64,000 nucleotides of DNA from Proluteimonas flavola (GTDB lineage: Bacteria; Pseudomonadota; Gammaproteobacteria; Xanthomonadales; Xanthomonadaceae): contig NZ_JAIWPU010000014.1 in NCBI RefSeq assembly GCF_021191705.1, forward strand, positions 1 through 64,000. The letters are read 5' to 3'. A program made the translations under genes and the position numbers. Shown one piece after another: positions 26,355 to 36,019 of the stretch. How positions within the stretch are numbered: the first letter of the stretch is position 1; every line of letters starts with the position of its first letter. The notes beneath the pieces were generated by a model. It was not told the DNA's origin, made no database searches, and was given only the letters and a program-made list of their open reading frames with translations.

Positions 26355-28361
26355 TCAGTTGGCGGGCGCCGGCGTGGTGGCGTCGCCGGGCTCGGCCGTA
26401 TCGGCAGCCGATGCTTCGTCGGGGGCCGGCGCCGGCGCCGGCTTGGCCTCGCTGATCAGCTTCTCCACCGAACCGGTCGTGATCGGGTGGTAACCCGGAC
26501 GCGCGGTGGCGAAGATCTGCTTCGCCAGCGCCAGGCCCGCCTCGGTCTGCACCAGCGCGGTGTAGATCGGCATGATCAGTTTGCGACGGCCGACGCGCGC
26601 GGTGAACTCGGCCAGTGCCTCGTTCGCCTGCGTGTAGCCGCTGCGCACGGCCAGCGGATACCAGCGCATCGCGATCTCACCGTTTTCGGTGCCGGTGAAT
26701 GTGTAGGCCTCGTCGAGCTGGGCCGACTGCTCGACGCTCAGCGTCGGCGGCAGGCTTTCGAGGAAGTGCAGCCATTCCTGGGTCGACCACGCGTCGGTGA
26801 TCTGGCGCGGCGGCAGCTGCGCGCTGCCCAGCCACGCCAGACGCGCGGAATCGACGATGCCGAAGTTGCGCGACATCACCTGCGGCGCATGGCCCGGAAT
26901 GCCCGGCGCGTAGACCCATTCCTGGATCTCGGCGTCGGTCACGGTGTCGGGGAATTTTTCGAACAGGTGCTCCTTGGCGTAGGCGAGGAACTGCTCGGTG
27001 GTGATGCTCTGGAACGCGAAGTGGTCGAAGTAGCCGCGCAGGAACGCGTCGAAGTGTTCGCGGCCGAAACGCTGCTCGAGGAACTGCAGGAACCACGCGC
27101 CCTTGTCGTAGGACACCGCGCTCAGCGCATCGTCGGCGTCGAGTGCGACGTCCGGCCGGACCGCCAGCGCCTGCGTGGCTTCGGGCATGGCGGCGATGTT
27201 CTCGCGCAGGGCGTTGCGCGCGATCACGTACTCCATGTCGCTGACTTCCTTGCCGTACAGCGACTCGACGATGCGGTTTTCGACGTAGCTGGTGAAGCCC
27301 TCGTTGAGCCAGCCGTGCTTGGCGCTGGAGAAGGTCACCAGGTTGCCCGACCAGCTGTGCGCGAGTTCGTGCGCGATCAGCGAGACCAGCGACTTGTCGC
27401 CGACGATGACGGTCGGGGTGATGAACGACAGGCGCGGATTCTCCATGCCGCCATACGGGAACGACGGCGGCAGGATCAGCAGGTCGTAACGCTCCCAGCG
27501 ATACGGACCGTAGAGCTGCTCGGTGGTGGCGATCATCTTCTCGGTGTCGGCGAATTCCGCCACCGCGCGATCGATCATCGCCGGCTCGGCCCACACGCCG
27601 CTGCGGTCCGAGATGTCCTTGAACACCAGGTCGCCGGCAGCGATCGCCATCAGGTACGACGGGATCTTCTGCGGCATCTTGAAGCTGTAGTCGCCGTCGC
27701 GCTGGGCGGCCGGATCGTTGTCGGCGCTCATCAGCACCATCACGTCCGGGCGCGCGGTGACGTGCGCGGTGTAGGTGTAGCGGATCGCCGGCGTGTCCTG
27801 CAGCGGCACCCACGAACGTGCGTGGATCTGCTGCGACTGGCTGAACATGAAGGGCAGTTGCTTGCCCTCGGTCATCTCCGGCGTGAGCCACTGCAGGCCC
27901 GACGCATCCGGCGAGGTCACGTAGGTCACGCGGACCCTGGCGTTGCGCTCGGGCGTTTCGATGGTGAGCCTGCTGCCCAGCGTGGCATCGGCATCGGCCA
28001 GCGCGTACTGCAGCGGCTGCCACTGGCCGCCGGCGGCTTCGCCTTCGACCTTTTCGATCGTCAGGTCGCGCGTGTCGAGCACCAGCTGCGTTGCGGACTG
28101 ATCCTTCCACTGCAGCGTGTAGGTCGCGGTACCGGCGATGGTCTTCGCATCGAAGTCCAGCGCGATGTCGAGCGCCAGGTCTTCGGTGACGACCTTGTCG
28201 GGCTCGGCGTAGGAATGCTCGTCGCGGTCGACGGCGGCGGGCGCAGGACCGGTCGCGGGCGTCACGGCGGTCTGTTCTCCGGATTCGCGCTGGCAACCGA
28301 CGGCCAGCAGGGCAAGCAGCAGGGCCGGCAGGAACCGGCGGACATCCAGCTTCGATCGCAT
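26355..28361 (-). CDS. M1-family metallopeptidase (LTA4-hydrolase-like lipoprotein)
   Basis: A 668-residue zinc aminopeptidase. The lipoprotein signal gives lipid Cys23 (LLAVGCQRE). The substrate motif GGMEN lies at 304-308 and the zinc site is H331-E-L-A-H335 with Glu354 (WLNEGFTSY). The C-terminal helical domain of the leukotriene-A4-hydrolase type is present, followed by an Ala/Pro-rich tail. It probably digests peptides in the periplasm or at the outer membrane. The ATG at 28361 directly precedes the lipoprotein signal. It lies upstream of the hydrolase pseudogene. Confidence 0.9.
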   Translation of the reverse strand: MRSKLDVRRFLPALLLALLAVGCQRESGEQTAVTPATGPAPAAVDRDEHSYAEPDKVVTEDLALDIALDFDAKTIAGTATYTLQWKDQSATQLVLDTRDLTIEKVEGEAAGGQWQPLQYALADADATLGSRLTIETPERNARVRVTYVTSPDASGLQWLTPEMTEGKQLPFMFSQSQQIHARSWVPLQDTPAIRYTYTAHVTARPDVMVLMSADNDPAAQRDGDYSFKMPQKIPSYLMAIAAGDLVFKDISDRSGVWAEPAMIDRAVAEFADTEKMIATTEQLYGPYRWERYDLLILPPSFPYGGMENPRLSFITPTVIVGDKSLVSLIAHELAHSWSGNLVTFSSAKHGWLNEGFTSYVENRIVESLYGKEVSDMEYVIARNALRENIAAMPEATQALAVRPDVALDADDALSAVSYDKGAWFLQFLEQRFGREHFDAFLRGYFDHFAFQSITTEQFLAYAKEHLFEKFPDTVTDAEIQEWVYAPGIPGHAPQVMSRNFGIVDSARLAWLGSAQLPPRQITDAWSTQEWLHFLESLPPTLSVEQSAQLDEAYTFTGTENGEIAMRWYPLAVRSGYTQANEALAEFTARVGRRKLIMPIYTALVQTEAGLALAKQIFATARPGYHPITTGSVEKLISEAKPAPAPAPDEASAADTAEPGDATTPAPAN

Positions 28362-28470
28362 AAGGGACTTGGCAACGGACAGGGATGCACAGTCTAGCGC
28401 GGGGGCCGGAAGACCCGTGCCGTGTCGGCACCCCACGCACGTCGGCGACGATGCGAGTGCGCCGCTTGCG

Positions 28471-29232
28471 TCAGGCCTTGTACCCGTCGTGGATCGCGAC
28501 GATGCCGCCGCTGAGGTTGCGGTAGCGGCAGCGCGCGAAGCCGGCCGCCTCCATCATCGCTTTCAGCGCATCCTGCGGCGGATGCTTGCGGATCGATTCC
28601 GAGAGGTACTGGTAGCTGTCGCTGTCACGCGCGAACAGCTTGCCCAGCCGCGGCATGATCTGGAAGGAATGGAAGTCGTAGATCGGCTTGAACCAGTCCG
28701 CCTTCACTTCCGAGAATTCCAGCACGCGCGCCTGACCGCCCACTTTCAGCACCCGCAGCATCTCGCGCAGCGCGGCGTCCTTGTCGGTGACGTTGCGCAG
28801 GCCGAAGGCGATGGTCACCAGATCGAAGCTGGCGTCCGGGAACGGCAGCGTTTCGGCATTGCATTGCACGTACTCGAAGCCGCGCACGTTGCCGCGGTCG
28901 GTCATGCGGTCGCGGCCGACGCGCAGCATCGAAGCGTTGATGTCGCCGAGCACCAGCGCGCCGGATTCGCCGACGCGGGATTTCAGCAGCGCGGCGATGT
29001 CGCCGGTGCCGCCGGCCAGATCGAGCACGCGGTCGCCGGTGCGCACCTGCGCGGTCGCGGCGAAGTAGCGCTTCCACACCCGGTGGATGCCGAGGCTCAT
29101 GAGGTCGTTCATCAGGTCGTAGTTGCCTGCGACCGAGGAGAACACCTCGCCGACCAGCTTCTGCTTCTCCCCGGTGGGGACGTCGCGGAAACCGAAATGG
29201 GTGGTGCCGGGCTTGCTGGATTCGTCGCTCAT
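28471..29232 (-). CDS. ubiE: Ubiquinone/menaquinone C-methyltransferase
   Basis: A 253-residue SAM-dependent methyltransferase for C-methylation in ubiquinone synthesis. Motif I is LDLAGGTGDIA, preceded by the family signature YDLMNDLMSLGIHRVWK; NVTDKDAALREMLRVLKVGG and SGGIVAIHDGYK close the protein. I use the ATG at 29232, eight bases after the TerC-type gene's stop; an ATG at 29250 inside the TerC gene is also in frame. E. coli UbiE has 251 residues. Confidence 0.94.
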   Translation of the reverse strand: MSDESSKPGTTHFGFRDVPTGEKQKLVGEVFSSVAGNYDLMNDLMSLGIHRVWKRYFAATAQVRTGDRVLDLAGGTGDIAALLKSRVGESGALVLGDINASMLRVGRDRMTDRGNVRGFEYVQCNAETLPFPDASFDLVTIAFGLRNVTDKDAALREMLRVLKVGGQARVLEFSEVKADWFKPIYDFHSFQIMPRLGKLFARDSDSYQYLSESIRKHPPQDALKAMMEAAGFARCRYRNLSGGIVAIHDGYKA

Positions 29233-29239
29233 GGTCCGA

Positions 29240-30784
29240 TTATCGCTCATCCGGGACCGGCGCGATCCGCAGCTTGCCCACGCGGCGCCGTTCCAGCGAT
29301 TCGACCTGCAGCTGCCAGGCGCCCACCGTCACCGTGTCGCCCTCGACCGGCATGCGGTCGAGCAGGCGCAACACCAGGCCCGACAGGGTGACGTAGGTCG
29401 CCTCGCGCGGCAGGGCGATGCCCGTCGTCTGTTCCAGATCCTGCAGCGACATCGAGCCGTCCACCAGCCAGCTGCCGTCCTCGCCGCGGCTGGCGGCGTA
29501 GTCGGCGTCGCGGGTGTCGACCAGATCGCCGGCGATCGTCGCCAGCAGGTCGTTCGCGGTCACCATGCCCTCGAGGCTGCCGTATTCGTCGACGACCACC
29601 GCCAGCGGAATCGGATGCGCGCGGATCTGCTCCAGCACGCGCAGCGTCGACGTGCCCTCGGGCACGACCAGCGGCTCGCGCACGAAATCGGTGACGTCCA
29701 GCGCGCGGCCCTGCAGCACGCTCGACAGCAGATCGCTGCTCTGCACGATGCCCAGCAACTGGTCGAGTTCGCCGTCGCAGACCAGCAGCCGCGTATGCGG
29801 CGATTCGATCAGGCGCGCGGTCGCGTGCTCGATGCCGCGCGTCGCGTCGATCCATTCGATGTCGCTGCGCACCGTCATCACGCTCGACACCGGGCGCTCG
29901 GCCAGGGTCAGCACGCTGCGGATCATGTCGTGCTCGGCGGCTTCCAGACGTTCCTCGCCCCCGCCCTGCGGCACTTCAATCGCACCGTCCTCGACATGCG
30001 CGGTCGGACGCGTGCCGAGCAGACGCAGCACCGCATCGGCGGTGCGCTGGCGGAACGGCAGCTGCTGCGCATGGCGCTCGCGGTTGAAGCGCGACCACTG
30101 GTTGAAGGCCTCGACCAGGATCGAGAACGCGATCGCCGCGTACAGATAGCCCTTCGGGATCTTGAAGCCCAGGCCTTCGGCGACGAGGCTGAAACCGATC
30201 ATCAGCAGGAAGCCCAGGCACAGCACCACGACCGTCGGATGCTTGTTGACGAAATCCGTCAGCGGCTTGCTGGCGAGCAGCATCACCGCCATTGCGATGG
30301 TCACGGCCGCGTACATCACGCCGAGATGCTCGACCATGCCGACCGCGGTGATCACCGAGTCGAGCGAGAACACCGCGTCGAGCACGACGATCTGCGTCAG
30401 CACCACACCGAACGCGGCATAGGCCTTCTTCGTGCCGTGCGCATGCTGGCGCCCTTCGAGCCGCTCGTGCAGCTCCATCGTCGCCTTGAACAACAGGAAC
30501 AGGCCGCCGATCAGCAGGATCAGGTCTCGCCCGGAGAACACGTGTCCCCATACAGAGAACAATGGCGTGACGAGCCCGGCGATCCACGCCACCAGCGCCA
30601 GCAGCACCAGCCGCATCAACAGCGCCAGCGACAGACCGATCACCCGTGCCCGGTCGCGCTGCTCCGGCGGCAGCTTGTCGGCGAGGATCGCGATGAACAC
30701 CAGATTGTCGATGCCGAGGATGATCTCCAGGACCACCAGCGTCGCCAGACCCATCCATATCGTCGGGTCGGACAGCCATTCCAT
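29240..30784 (-). CDS. TerC-CBS-CorC/HlyC membrane protein (YoaE/YegH type)
   Basis: A 514-residue fusion protein. The N-terminal TerC domain (about 1-230, seven helices) has the acidic membrane motifs LGIDNLVFI and [15 protein letters not shown] paired CBS domain follows (about 300-425; [11 protein letters not shown] and [19 protein letters not shown]), then the CorC/HlyC transporter-associated domain (about 435-510). The size matches E. coli YoaE/YegH. TerC-family proteins are linked to metal (Mn) handling; the role of this subfamily is inferred. It is encoded upstream of ubiE. Confidence 0.9.
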   Translation of the reverse strand: MEWLSDPTIWMGLATLVVLEIILGIDNLVFIAILADKLPPEQRDRARVIGLSLALLMRLVLLALVAWIAGLVTPLFSVWGHVFSGRDLILLIGGLFLLFKATMELHERLEGRQHAHGTKKAYAAFGVVLTQIVVLDAVFSLDSVITAVGMVEHLGVMYAAVTIAMAVMLLASKPLTDFVNKHPTVVVLCLGFLLMIGFSLVAEGLGFKIPKGYLYAAIAFSILVEAFNQWSRFNRERHAQQLPFRQRTADAVLRLLGTRPTAHVEDGAIEVPQGGGEERLEAAEHDMIRSVLTLAERPVSSVMTVRSDIEWIDATRGIEHATARLIESPHTRLLVCDGELDQLLGIVQSSDLLSSVLQGRALDVTDFVREPLVVPEGTSTLRVLEQIRAHPIPLAVVVDEYGSLEGMVTANDLLATIAGDLVDTRDADYAASRGEDGSWLVDGSMSLQDLEQTTGIALPREATYVTLSGLVLRLLDRMPVEGDTVTVGAWQLQVESLERRRVGKLRIAPVPDER

Positions 30785-30909
30785 AGGTGCTCTTGCATCG
30801 CGCTCTTGGGGGACGCGGATTCTGCCACGCGATTATCAAGAAGTTGCCGCGCCGTCTCACGCTCGACCGCGACGGATGCGGCAGGCAGACTCGCGGGTCC
30901 GACGCACCG

Positions 30910-31377
30910 ATGACCGCCTCCATGATCGCCACGCCCGACTACCGCGCCCTGCTCGACACCGCGATTTCCGAAGCCCGTCAGGGTCTCGCGGAGGGCGGCA
31001 TTCCGATCGGCGCGGCGCTGTATCACCAGGACGGACGCCTGCTCGGCTGCGGCCACAACCGCCGCGTGCAGGAAAGCGACCCGTCGATCCACGGCGAGAC
31101 CGATGCCTTCCGCAAGGCCGGGCGCCAGCGCTCTTATCGCGACACGATCATGGTCACGACGCTCGCGCCGTGCTGGTACTGCAGCGGCCTGGTCCGCCAG
31201 TTCGGCATTGGCACCGTCGTCGTCGGCGAGTCGCAGACCTTCCAGGGCGGCATCGACTGGCTGCGCGAGGCCGGCGTCGACGTCATCGACCTGCAGAGCC
31301 AGGAGTGCGTCGACCTGCTCGGCGGCTTCATCGCCGCGCATCCGGAAGTCTGGAACGAGGACATCGGCGAGGACTGA
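30910..31377 (+). CDS. Cytosine/nucleoside deaminase, yeast Fcy1 type
   Basis: A 155-residue zinc deaminase. Zinc ligands are His61 with the proton shuttle Glu63 (IHGETDAF) and Cys88/Cys91 (LAPCWYC), almost the numbering of yeast cytosine deaminase (62/64/91/94). The C-terminal WNEDIGED also resembles the Fcy1 end. It probably deaminates cytosine or a related base, in place of the unrelated CodA amidohydrolase. The ATG at 30910 gives the family length; the longer ORF from 30787 would add intergenic sequence. It is divergent from the TerC gene. Confidence 0.8.
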   Translation: MTASMIATPDYRALLDTAISEARQGLAEGGIPIGAALYHQDGRLLGCGHNRRVQESDPSIHGETDAFRKAGRQRSYRDTIMVTTLAPCWYCSGLVRQFGIGTVVVGESQTFQGGIDWLREAGVDVIDLQSQECVDLLGGFIAAHPEVWNEDIGED

Positions 31378-31521
31378 GCCGCCGCGCGGCGGCGGGCGCC
31401 GTCTGCGGATGCAGACGCGCCGGCGGCAGTGTATCGGTGGCGGCGCGCTTGGATACGGCTGCGGTGCATAACGAACGCGCGTCTCGCCGTCGTTGCGCGC
31501 CCCGAGTTCGCTGCACCTGCT

Positions 31522-31639
31522 CGTCACCGGCGCAGGCCGGAATCCAGTGACTTGTGGGCTTCCCAGTCCGCAGACATGTTCAGATCTGGCGCCACTGCAA
31601 CATCGAAGTCACTGGATTCCGGCCTGCGCCGGAATGACG
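31522..31639. repeat. Inverted repeat, GGCGCAGGCCGGAATCCAG arms
   Basis: CGTCACCGGCGCAGGCCGGAATCCAGTGACT at 31522-31552 pairs with AGTCACTGGATTCCGGCCTGCGCCGGAATGACG at 31607-31639, with a spacer of about 54 bases. It fills the 300-bp gap between the deaminase and the convergent zeta-toxin gene; I see no gene there. Confidence 0.82.
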
Positions 31640-31676
31640 GAATGAAGAGAGCGCCGAATCAACGGGCTAGCGTACG

Positions 31677-32324
31677 TCAGCCGCGCCGATCCTGGAAATC
31701 CAGCGCCGCCTCGATCACCGGTTTCGCCCAGTCGGGCGTCGCCGCCAAGGCGTCGAGATCGTCCGCATCCGGCACCACCAGCGCGCCGTCGATCAGTTCC
31801 AGCAGCAGCACCGGATCGGGCACCGTCTTTCCACGCGCCACCTCGATGCTGTTGTCGTAGACCTGCAATTGCGCGAGCACCGGCATCAGCGCGATCAGGT
31901 TCTCGCGCGCACGCGTCCAGCGCGCGCGGATACTGGCTTCGGGAATGCCGTGACCGCCGACCGCGACGCGCGCCTGCACACGCGCGATGTGCTGCTCGGC
32001 GGACGACAGACCGCAGAACCACATCAGCACGTCGTGGGTGCGCGCGGCCTCGGCGATACGCGCCGGCACGGTGTTGCCGCCCAGCGTGGTCTCGAACGCA
32101 TGGCTGTGGCCCTGCGCCAGTGCGACATCGAGCCGGCGCATGCCTTCCTGCCAGGCTTCCGCATTCGCTTCGGTCATCGTGCAGCCGGTCGCGGCGGCCA
32201 GTTCGCGCGCAAAGGTGTCGGGGTTGAACCACGCCATGCCGGCGCGTTCGAGCAGGTGGCCGCCGACCGAACTCTTGCCGGCGCCGTTGACGCCCGCCAG
32301 CACGTAGAGGACCGGACGCGCCAC
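31677..32324 (-). CDS. Zeta-toxin-like kinase
   Basis: A 215-residue P-loop protein of the zeta-toxin/AAA class. The Walker A is GVNGAGKSS (residues 11-19) and the following FNPDTFARELA segment carries the acidic substrate-binding position (Asp36). FETTLGGN and the RVQARVAVGGHGIPEASIRARW block, with basic residues of the lid, also fit the family. Zeta toxins phosphorylate UDP-activated sugars of wall synthesis; whether this branch does is not known. It starts with GTG, two bases after the stop of a Phd-type antitoxin gene, so the two form a tight toxin-antitoxin operon rather than an epsilon-zeta pair. Confidence 0.78.
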   Translation of the reverse strand: MARPVLYVLAGVNGAGKSSVGGHLLERAGMAWFNPDTFARELAAATGCTMTEANAEAWQEGMRRLDVALAQGHSHAFETTLGGNTVPARIAEAARTHDVLMWFCGLSSAEQHIARVQARVAVGGHGIPEASIRARWTRARENLIALMPVLAQLQVYDNSIEVARGKTVPDPVLLLELIDGALVVPDADDLDALAATPDWAKPVIEAALDFQDRRG

Positions 32325-32326
32325 GC

Positions 32327-32683
32327 TCAGCAGGTCGCGCCGGCCTTGACCTTGCCGCGCAGCCGCGCGGGGCCACGCATCGCCTCGCGCAGACGCGCAC
32401 CGGCGTCATCGGCCTGCAGCGTGGCCAGGCGCTCATCGAAACGCGTACGCAGGGTGTCGAGCGCCGAGCGCTGGGCCGCACCGGCGGCGTCGAGCGCCTG
32501 CAGGATCGCGCCGTATTCCTCGGCCGACAGGATCACCGCCTCGGGCGTGTTGTGATTGGTCACGACGACCTTGCCGCCGCGGGCGATGGTCTTCATCACG
32601 CCGCGCCAGCCGAGTTTCTTGACGTCGGAGGCCGGCGTGCGCGGCAGCGCATCGAGGGCGTCGAGCTTGAGGGACATCGTCAT
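32327..32683 (-). CDS. Phd/YefM-type antitoxin
   Basis: A 118-residue protein with the Phd/YefM DNA-binding fold (KVVVTNHNTPEAVILSAEEYGAIL, about 39-62), followed by a helical, charged C-terminal region that would wrap the toxin. The ATG at 32683 has a GGAGC ribosome-binding site seven bases upstream; the ATG at 32707 has none and overlaps the candidate operator. It precedes the zeta-like kinase gene by two bases. Phd/YefM antitoxins normally pair with RelE, Doc or PIN toxins, so this partner is uncommon. Confidence 0.8.
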   Translation of the reverse strand: MTMSLKLDALDALPRTPASDVKKLGWRGVMKTIARGGKVVVTNHNTPEAVILSAEEYGAILQALDAAGAAQRSALDTLRTRFDERLATLQADDAGARLREAMRGPARLRGKVKAGATC

Positions 32684-32707
32684 CGCGGTCGCTCCTGCAA
32701 CGGACAT

Positions 32708-32722
32708 GGGGAAATATACCCC
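32708..32722. promoter_or_regulatory. Candidate operator/-10 of the Phd-zeta operon
   Basis: GGGGAAATATACCCC is an inverted repeat (GGGG-N7-CCCC) lying 24 bases upstream of the chosen antitoxin start. Its minus strand reads TATATT, a plausible -10 box. It is the only AT-rich spot nearby and a reasonable autoregulatory site for a Phd-fold protein. Confidence 0.45.
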
Positions 32723-32770
32723 AATTGGCCCATCTGGCCTTTCACGCGATACCCGGCGTTCCGGCCCGGC

Positions 32771-33214
32771 TCAGCGACGGGAGAAGCGCAGCACCAGCCA
32801 CAGGACGAGCGCGAGCAGGTTCACGCCCAGGGCCGCGGTCGATGGACCAGCCAACGCCAGCCGGAAAGCTTCCGACGGCACCGACCAGTCGAGGTCCACC
32901 ACCACGCTGCGGCCGAAGCGGAACTGCAGCGGCACCGTCGCACCGGCGTGCCAGGCATAGCTCAGCCACGGCGTGGCGATGACCGGAATCTGCAACGCCA
33001 GCGCGATCCGGGAAAGGCGTTCGCCGAGCGCGTCGCCTTCGAGCAGCAGAACACCGGCGATCATCGCGAACGTCGACAGCAGCAGGCCGATCACCAGCAC
33101 CAGCAGCGCGCCGCCACCGGCCGCGCCGGAGGCCAACCGCACCAGCGTGCTGGCGAGGCCGTAGAAACCACCGGCGATCTGCAGGATCGCGACGAGTCGA
33201 AGCAGTACGGACAT
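32771..33214 (-). CDS. Small membrane protein of unknown function
   Basis: A 147-residue protein with three or four hydrophobic segments (about 5-25, 38-58, 66-85, 125-145) and an extracytoplasmic stretch (FRFGRSVVVDLDWSVPSEAF) between the last two. I recognise no family. It lies 51 bases downstream of the DUF1176 gene and may be co-transcribed with it. Confidence 0.6.
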   Translation of the reverse strand: MSVLLRLVAILQIAGGFYGLASTLVRLASGAAGGGALLVLVIGLLLSTFAMIAGVLLLEGDALGERLSRIALALQIPVIATPWLSYAWHAGATVPLQFRFGRSVVVDLDWSVPSEAFRLALAGPSTAALGVNLLALVLWLVLRFSRR

Positions 33215-33265
33215 GGGCGGCGCACCGGACAGGGCGGGCGATTGTGGCAACGTCGCCCGGCGGGC

Positions 33266-34465
33266 TCAAGGCGCGTCGGCAGATTCGGCCACGCGCCACA
33301 GCACCGGCCATGCGTCGGCGGTCAGTCCACCGCACCGCTGCATTTCGGCGTAGTGCGAGAGCAGGAACACCTCGCCGTCGAACTGCCAGTTCGCCTGGTA
33401 GCCGCAATCGCCGATGCCGCGGCCCTTGGCGTACTGCGCCAGCGTGCCGGTGGCAGGATCGAAATCCGGGCTGACCAGCAGGTCGAAATCCTCGCGCGCC
33501 TCGCTGTCGTCGGAGAGCTTCGGCGCCGGCAGGGTCAACCGCGTGACGTCGCTGCCGTCGCGCGCCGCGCGGAACACCAGGCTCGACGCCTGGTAGGCGC
33601 CGCTGTAGCAGGTGACGAACACCAGCGCGTGATCGGCATCGAGCGGGTATGCGGCGTCCTGGCGCGCGACATCGAACTCGCCGCCCGACGCGTTGCACGC
33701 CTGCGCACGCAGCGCGGCAGATTGCGAGGCACGCACGCTGCGCGTCAAACGCGTGGCATCGGCTTCCGACAGCGCGGGCGGCGTCGAGGCGGGGCGCGCG
33801 AGGACCGGCAGGTCCGGCGCCGCGGGCACGCCCGCGTCATCCCGCTCGCCGCGTCGCGTCCACGCGCTCGGCGTGTCGAGTCGCTGCTGGTGTGCGTCGA
33901 TGTAGAGCAGCGCCGCGTTGAAGCCCGACAGCGACACGCTGCGGTCCTGGTCGACGCCCAGACGCGTGCCATCGCGCGCCAGATCGAGGAAGCGCGCGAT
34001 CGCCGCAGGCTCCTCGATGCGCAATGCGGCGGATTCGCCCGCGTCGCGCTGCCAGGGCAATCCGGCAATCGCGGGCGCTGCGACAGCGTCCAGTCGCAGC
34101 GCGGACGCATCGAGGTCGGACCACGGTGCACGCAACAGCAGCGCCTGCGCGCCATCGGCGCCTGCATCGCGGGTCAGCGACAGCACCAGTCCCGACCCAC
34201 TGTCGTTGACGCCGATCGCGGCGCAGCGGCGGATGTTGTCGCAGGCCACCACGACATCGCGGAATGTGCGGTAGACCGGCGCGGCGGGCGTGCCGGCAGG
34301 TGATGCCTTCAGGTCGGACGCGTCTACGGAAGACGCCGCATCGATGTCCGATGTCGACGCGGGCTCGGCGGTGGGCGCCCGCGATGCCGCATCGCGCTGC
34401 GTACACGCACCCAGCGATGCGAGCAGACCCACCAGAACAACTGTCTTGCGCGCGGCGTTCGACAT
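33266..34465 (-). CDS. DUF1176 lipoprotein
   Basis: A 399-residue lipoprotein with signal and lipobox ASLGACTQR. The DUF1176 signature is FRDVVVACDNIRRCAAIG near residue 68, and Cys pairs (CDNIRRC, CNAS, CYSG, DCGY, MQRCGG) recur through the chain as expected for a disulfide-bonded periplasmic fold. The function of the family is unknown. I choose the ATG at 34465; one at 34495 would place ten residues ahead of the signal. It lies 70 bases downstream of hslU. Confidence 0.8.
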   Translation of the reverse strand: MSNAARKTVVLVGLLASLGACTQRDAASRAPTAEPASTSDIDAASSVDASDLKASPAGTPAAPVYRTFRDVVVACDNIRRCAAIGVNDSGSGLVLSLTRDAGADGAQALLLRAPWSDLDASALRLDAVAAPAIAGLPWQRDAGESAALRIEEPAAIARFLDLARDGTRLGVDQDRSVSLSGFNAALLYIDAHQQRLDTPSAWTRRGERDDAGVPAAPDLPVLARPASTPPALSEADATRLTRSVRASQSAALRAQACNASGGEFDVARQDAAYPLDADHALVFVTCYSGAYQASSLVFRAARDGSDVTRLTLPAPKLSDDSEAREDFDLLVSPDFDPATGTLAQYAKGRGIGDCGYQANWQFDGEVFLLSHYAEMQRCGGLTADAWPVLWRVAESADAP

Positions 34466-34483
34466 CGCGGCGTTTCCAACGGA

Positions 34484-34507
34484 AGGGCCCGCCATGATGC
34501 GGGCCCT
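34484..34507 (-). terminator. Hairpin between hslU and the DUF1176 gene
   Basis: AGGGCCCGC / GCGGGCCCT forms a perfect 9-bp stem with a CATGAT loop, 28 bases past the hslU stop. It has no clear T run, so it may only attenuate or stabilise the transcript. Confidence 0.45.
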
Positions 34508-34535
34508 GGGTTCGACCGTGGTGAACGCGGATGCG

Positions 34536-35918
34536 TCAGAGGATGTAGCGGCTCAGGTCCTGGTCCTGCACCAGATCGCCCAGTTGCTGGTCGACATACG
34601 CGCGATCGATGAGCACCGTGCCGCCCTTGTCGGGCGCCTCGAAGCTCAGCGAATCGAGCAGGCGTTCGAGCACGGTGTGCAGGCGCCGCGCACCGATGTT
34701 CTCCTGGCGCTCGTTGACGTGTGCGGCGATCTCGGCAAGCCGCTCCACCGCGTCCGGCGCGAAGGTCAGGCCGACGCCTTCGGTCTTGAGCAACTGCACA
34801 TACTGCGTGGTCAGCGCCGCCTTGGGCTCGGTGAGGATGCGGACGAAATCGTCCTTGGTCAGCGCGGTCAGTTCGACGCGGATCGGGAAGCGGCCCTGCA
34901 TCTCGGGAATCAGGTCGCTGGGCTTGGCGAGGTGGAACGCGCCCGAGGCGATGAAGAGGATGTGGTCGGTCTTCACCGAGCCGTACTTGGTGCTGACCGT
35001 GCTGCCTTCGACCAGCGGCAGCAGATCGCGCTGCACGCCTTCGCGGCTCACGTCGGCGCCGCTGGAACCGCCCTCGCTGCGCTTGGCGACCTTGTCGATC
35101 TCGTCGATGAAGACGATGCCGTGCTGCTCGCAGGCTTCGATCGCGGCCTCGCGCACATCGTCCTCGTTGACCAGCTTGCCGGCTTCTTCCTCGACCAGTT
35201 GCGGACGCGCGGCGCGGATCGTGAGTTTGCGCTTCTGGGTCTTGCCGCCGCCGAGATTGGCGAACATCTGCCGCAGCTGCTGACCCATTTCCTCCATGCC
35301 CGGCGGGGTCATGATGTCCATGCCCTGCCCCGCGCTGAGTTCGAGTTCGATCTCGCGATCGTCGAGGTCGCCGGCGCGCAGCTGGCGACGCAACTTCTGC
35401 CGCGTCTCCGATTCCTTCGACGAGGGCTCGGCGCCGATGTCGACGGTCGCGCTCTGCGCGCCGAAGCCGAAGGCCGGCTGCGCGGCTTCGCGTTTGGGCA
35501 GCAGCGCATCGAGGATGCGGTCTTCGGCGCGGTCCTCGGCCTGCGTGCGCACGCGCACCTTGGCCTGTTCGCGATACAGCTTGACCGCCGTGTCGGCGAG
35601 GTCGCGGATGATCTGCTCGACGTCCTTGCCGACGTAGCCGACCTCGGTGAAGCGCGTCGCCTCGACCTTGACGAACGGCGCGTTGGCGAGCGTCGCCAGA
35701 CGGCGCGCGATCTCGGTCTTGCCGACGCCGGTCGGGCCGATCATCAGGATGTTCTTGGGCATGACCTCGTTGCGCAGATCGTCGTCGAGCTGCGCGCGGC
35801 GCCAGCGGTTGCGCAGCGCGATCGCGACCGCGCGCTTGGCCGCGTTCTGGCCGACGATGTGGCGATCGAGTTCCTGCACGATCTCGCGCGGGGTCATTGA
35901 AGAGCGGGAATTAGACAT
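34536..35918 (-). CDS. hslU: ATP-dependent protease ATPase subunit HslU
   Basis: A 460-residue AAA+ unfoldase of the HslUV (ClpYQ) protease. The Walker A is GPTGVGKTE, the GYVGKDVEQ pore loop follows, and the Walker B is VFIDEIDK. The arginine region (GRFPIRVEL) and the C-terminal SRYIL tail that docks into HslV are intact. The intermediate domain is about 15 residues longer than in E. coli (443). The ATG at 35918 gives [21 protein letters not shown] at 35897 is an alternative. It is downstream of hslV in the usual order. Confidence 0.96.
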   Translation of the reverse strand: MSNSRSSMTPREIVQELDRHIVGQNAAKRAVAIALRNRWRRAQLDDDLRNEVMPKNILMIGPTGVGKTEIARRLATLANAPFVKVEATRFTEVGYVGKDVEQIIRDLADTAVKLYREQAKVRVRTQAEDRAEDRILDALLPKREAAQPAFGFGAQSATVDIGAEPSSKESETRQKLRRQLRAGDLDDREIELELSAGQGMDIMTPPGMEEMGQQLRQMFANLGGGKTQKRKLTIRAARPQLVEEEAGKLVNEDDVREAAIEACEQHGIVFIDEIDKVAKRSEGGSSGADVSREGVQRDLLPLVEGSTVSTKYGSVKTDHILFIASGAFHLAKPSDLIPEMQGRFPIRVELTALTKDDFVRILTEPKAALTTQYVQLLKTEGVGLTFAPDAVERLAEIAAHVNERQENIGARRLHTVLERLLDSLSFEAPDKGGTVLIDRAYVDQQLGDLVQDQDLSRYIL

Positions 35919-36019
35919 AGGGGATTTGAGGATTCGTAAGAGCGGAGGGTCGCGCGACTCGGGATCCGCGGACGGGATCGGCATTTGCGAATCCCCTATC
36001 CCGAATCCCCAATCCCGCC

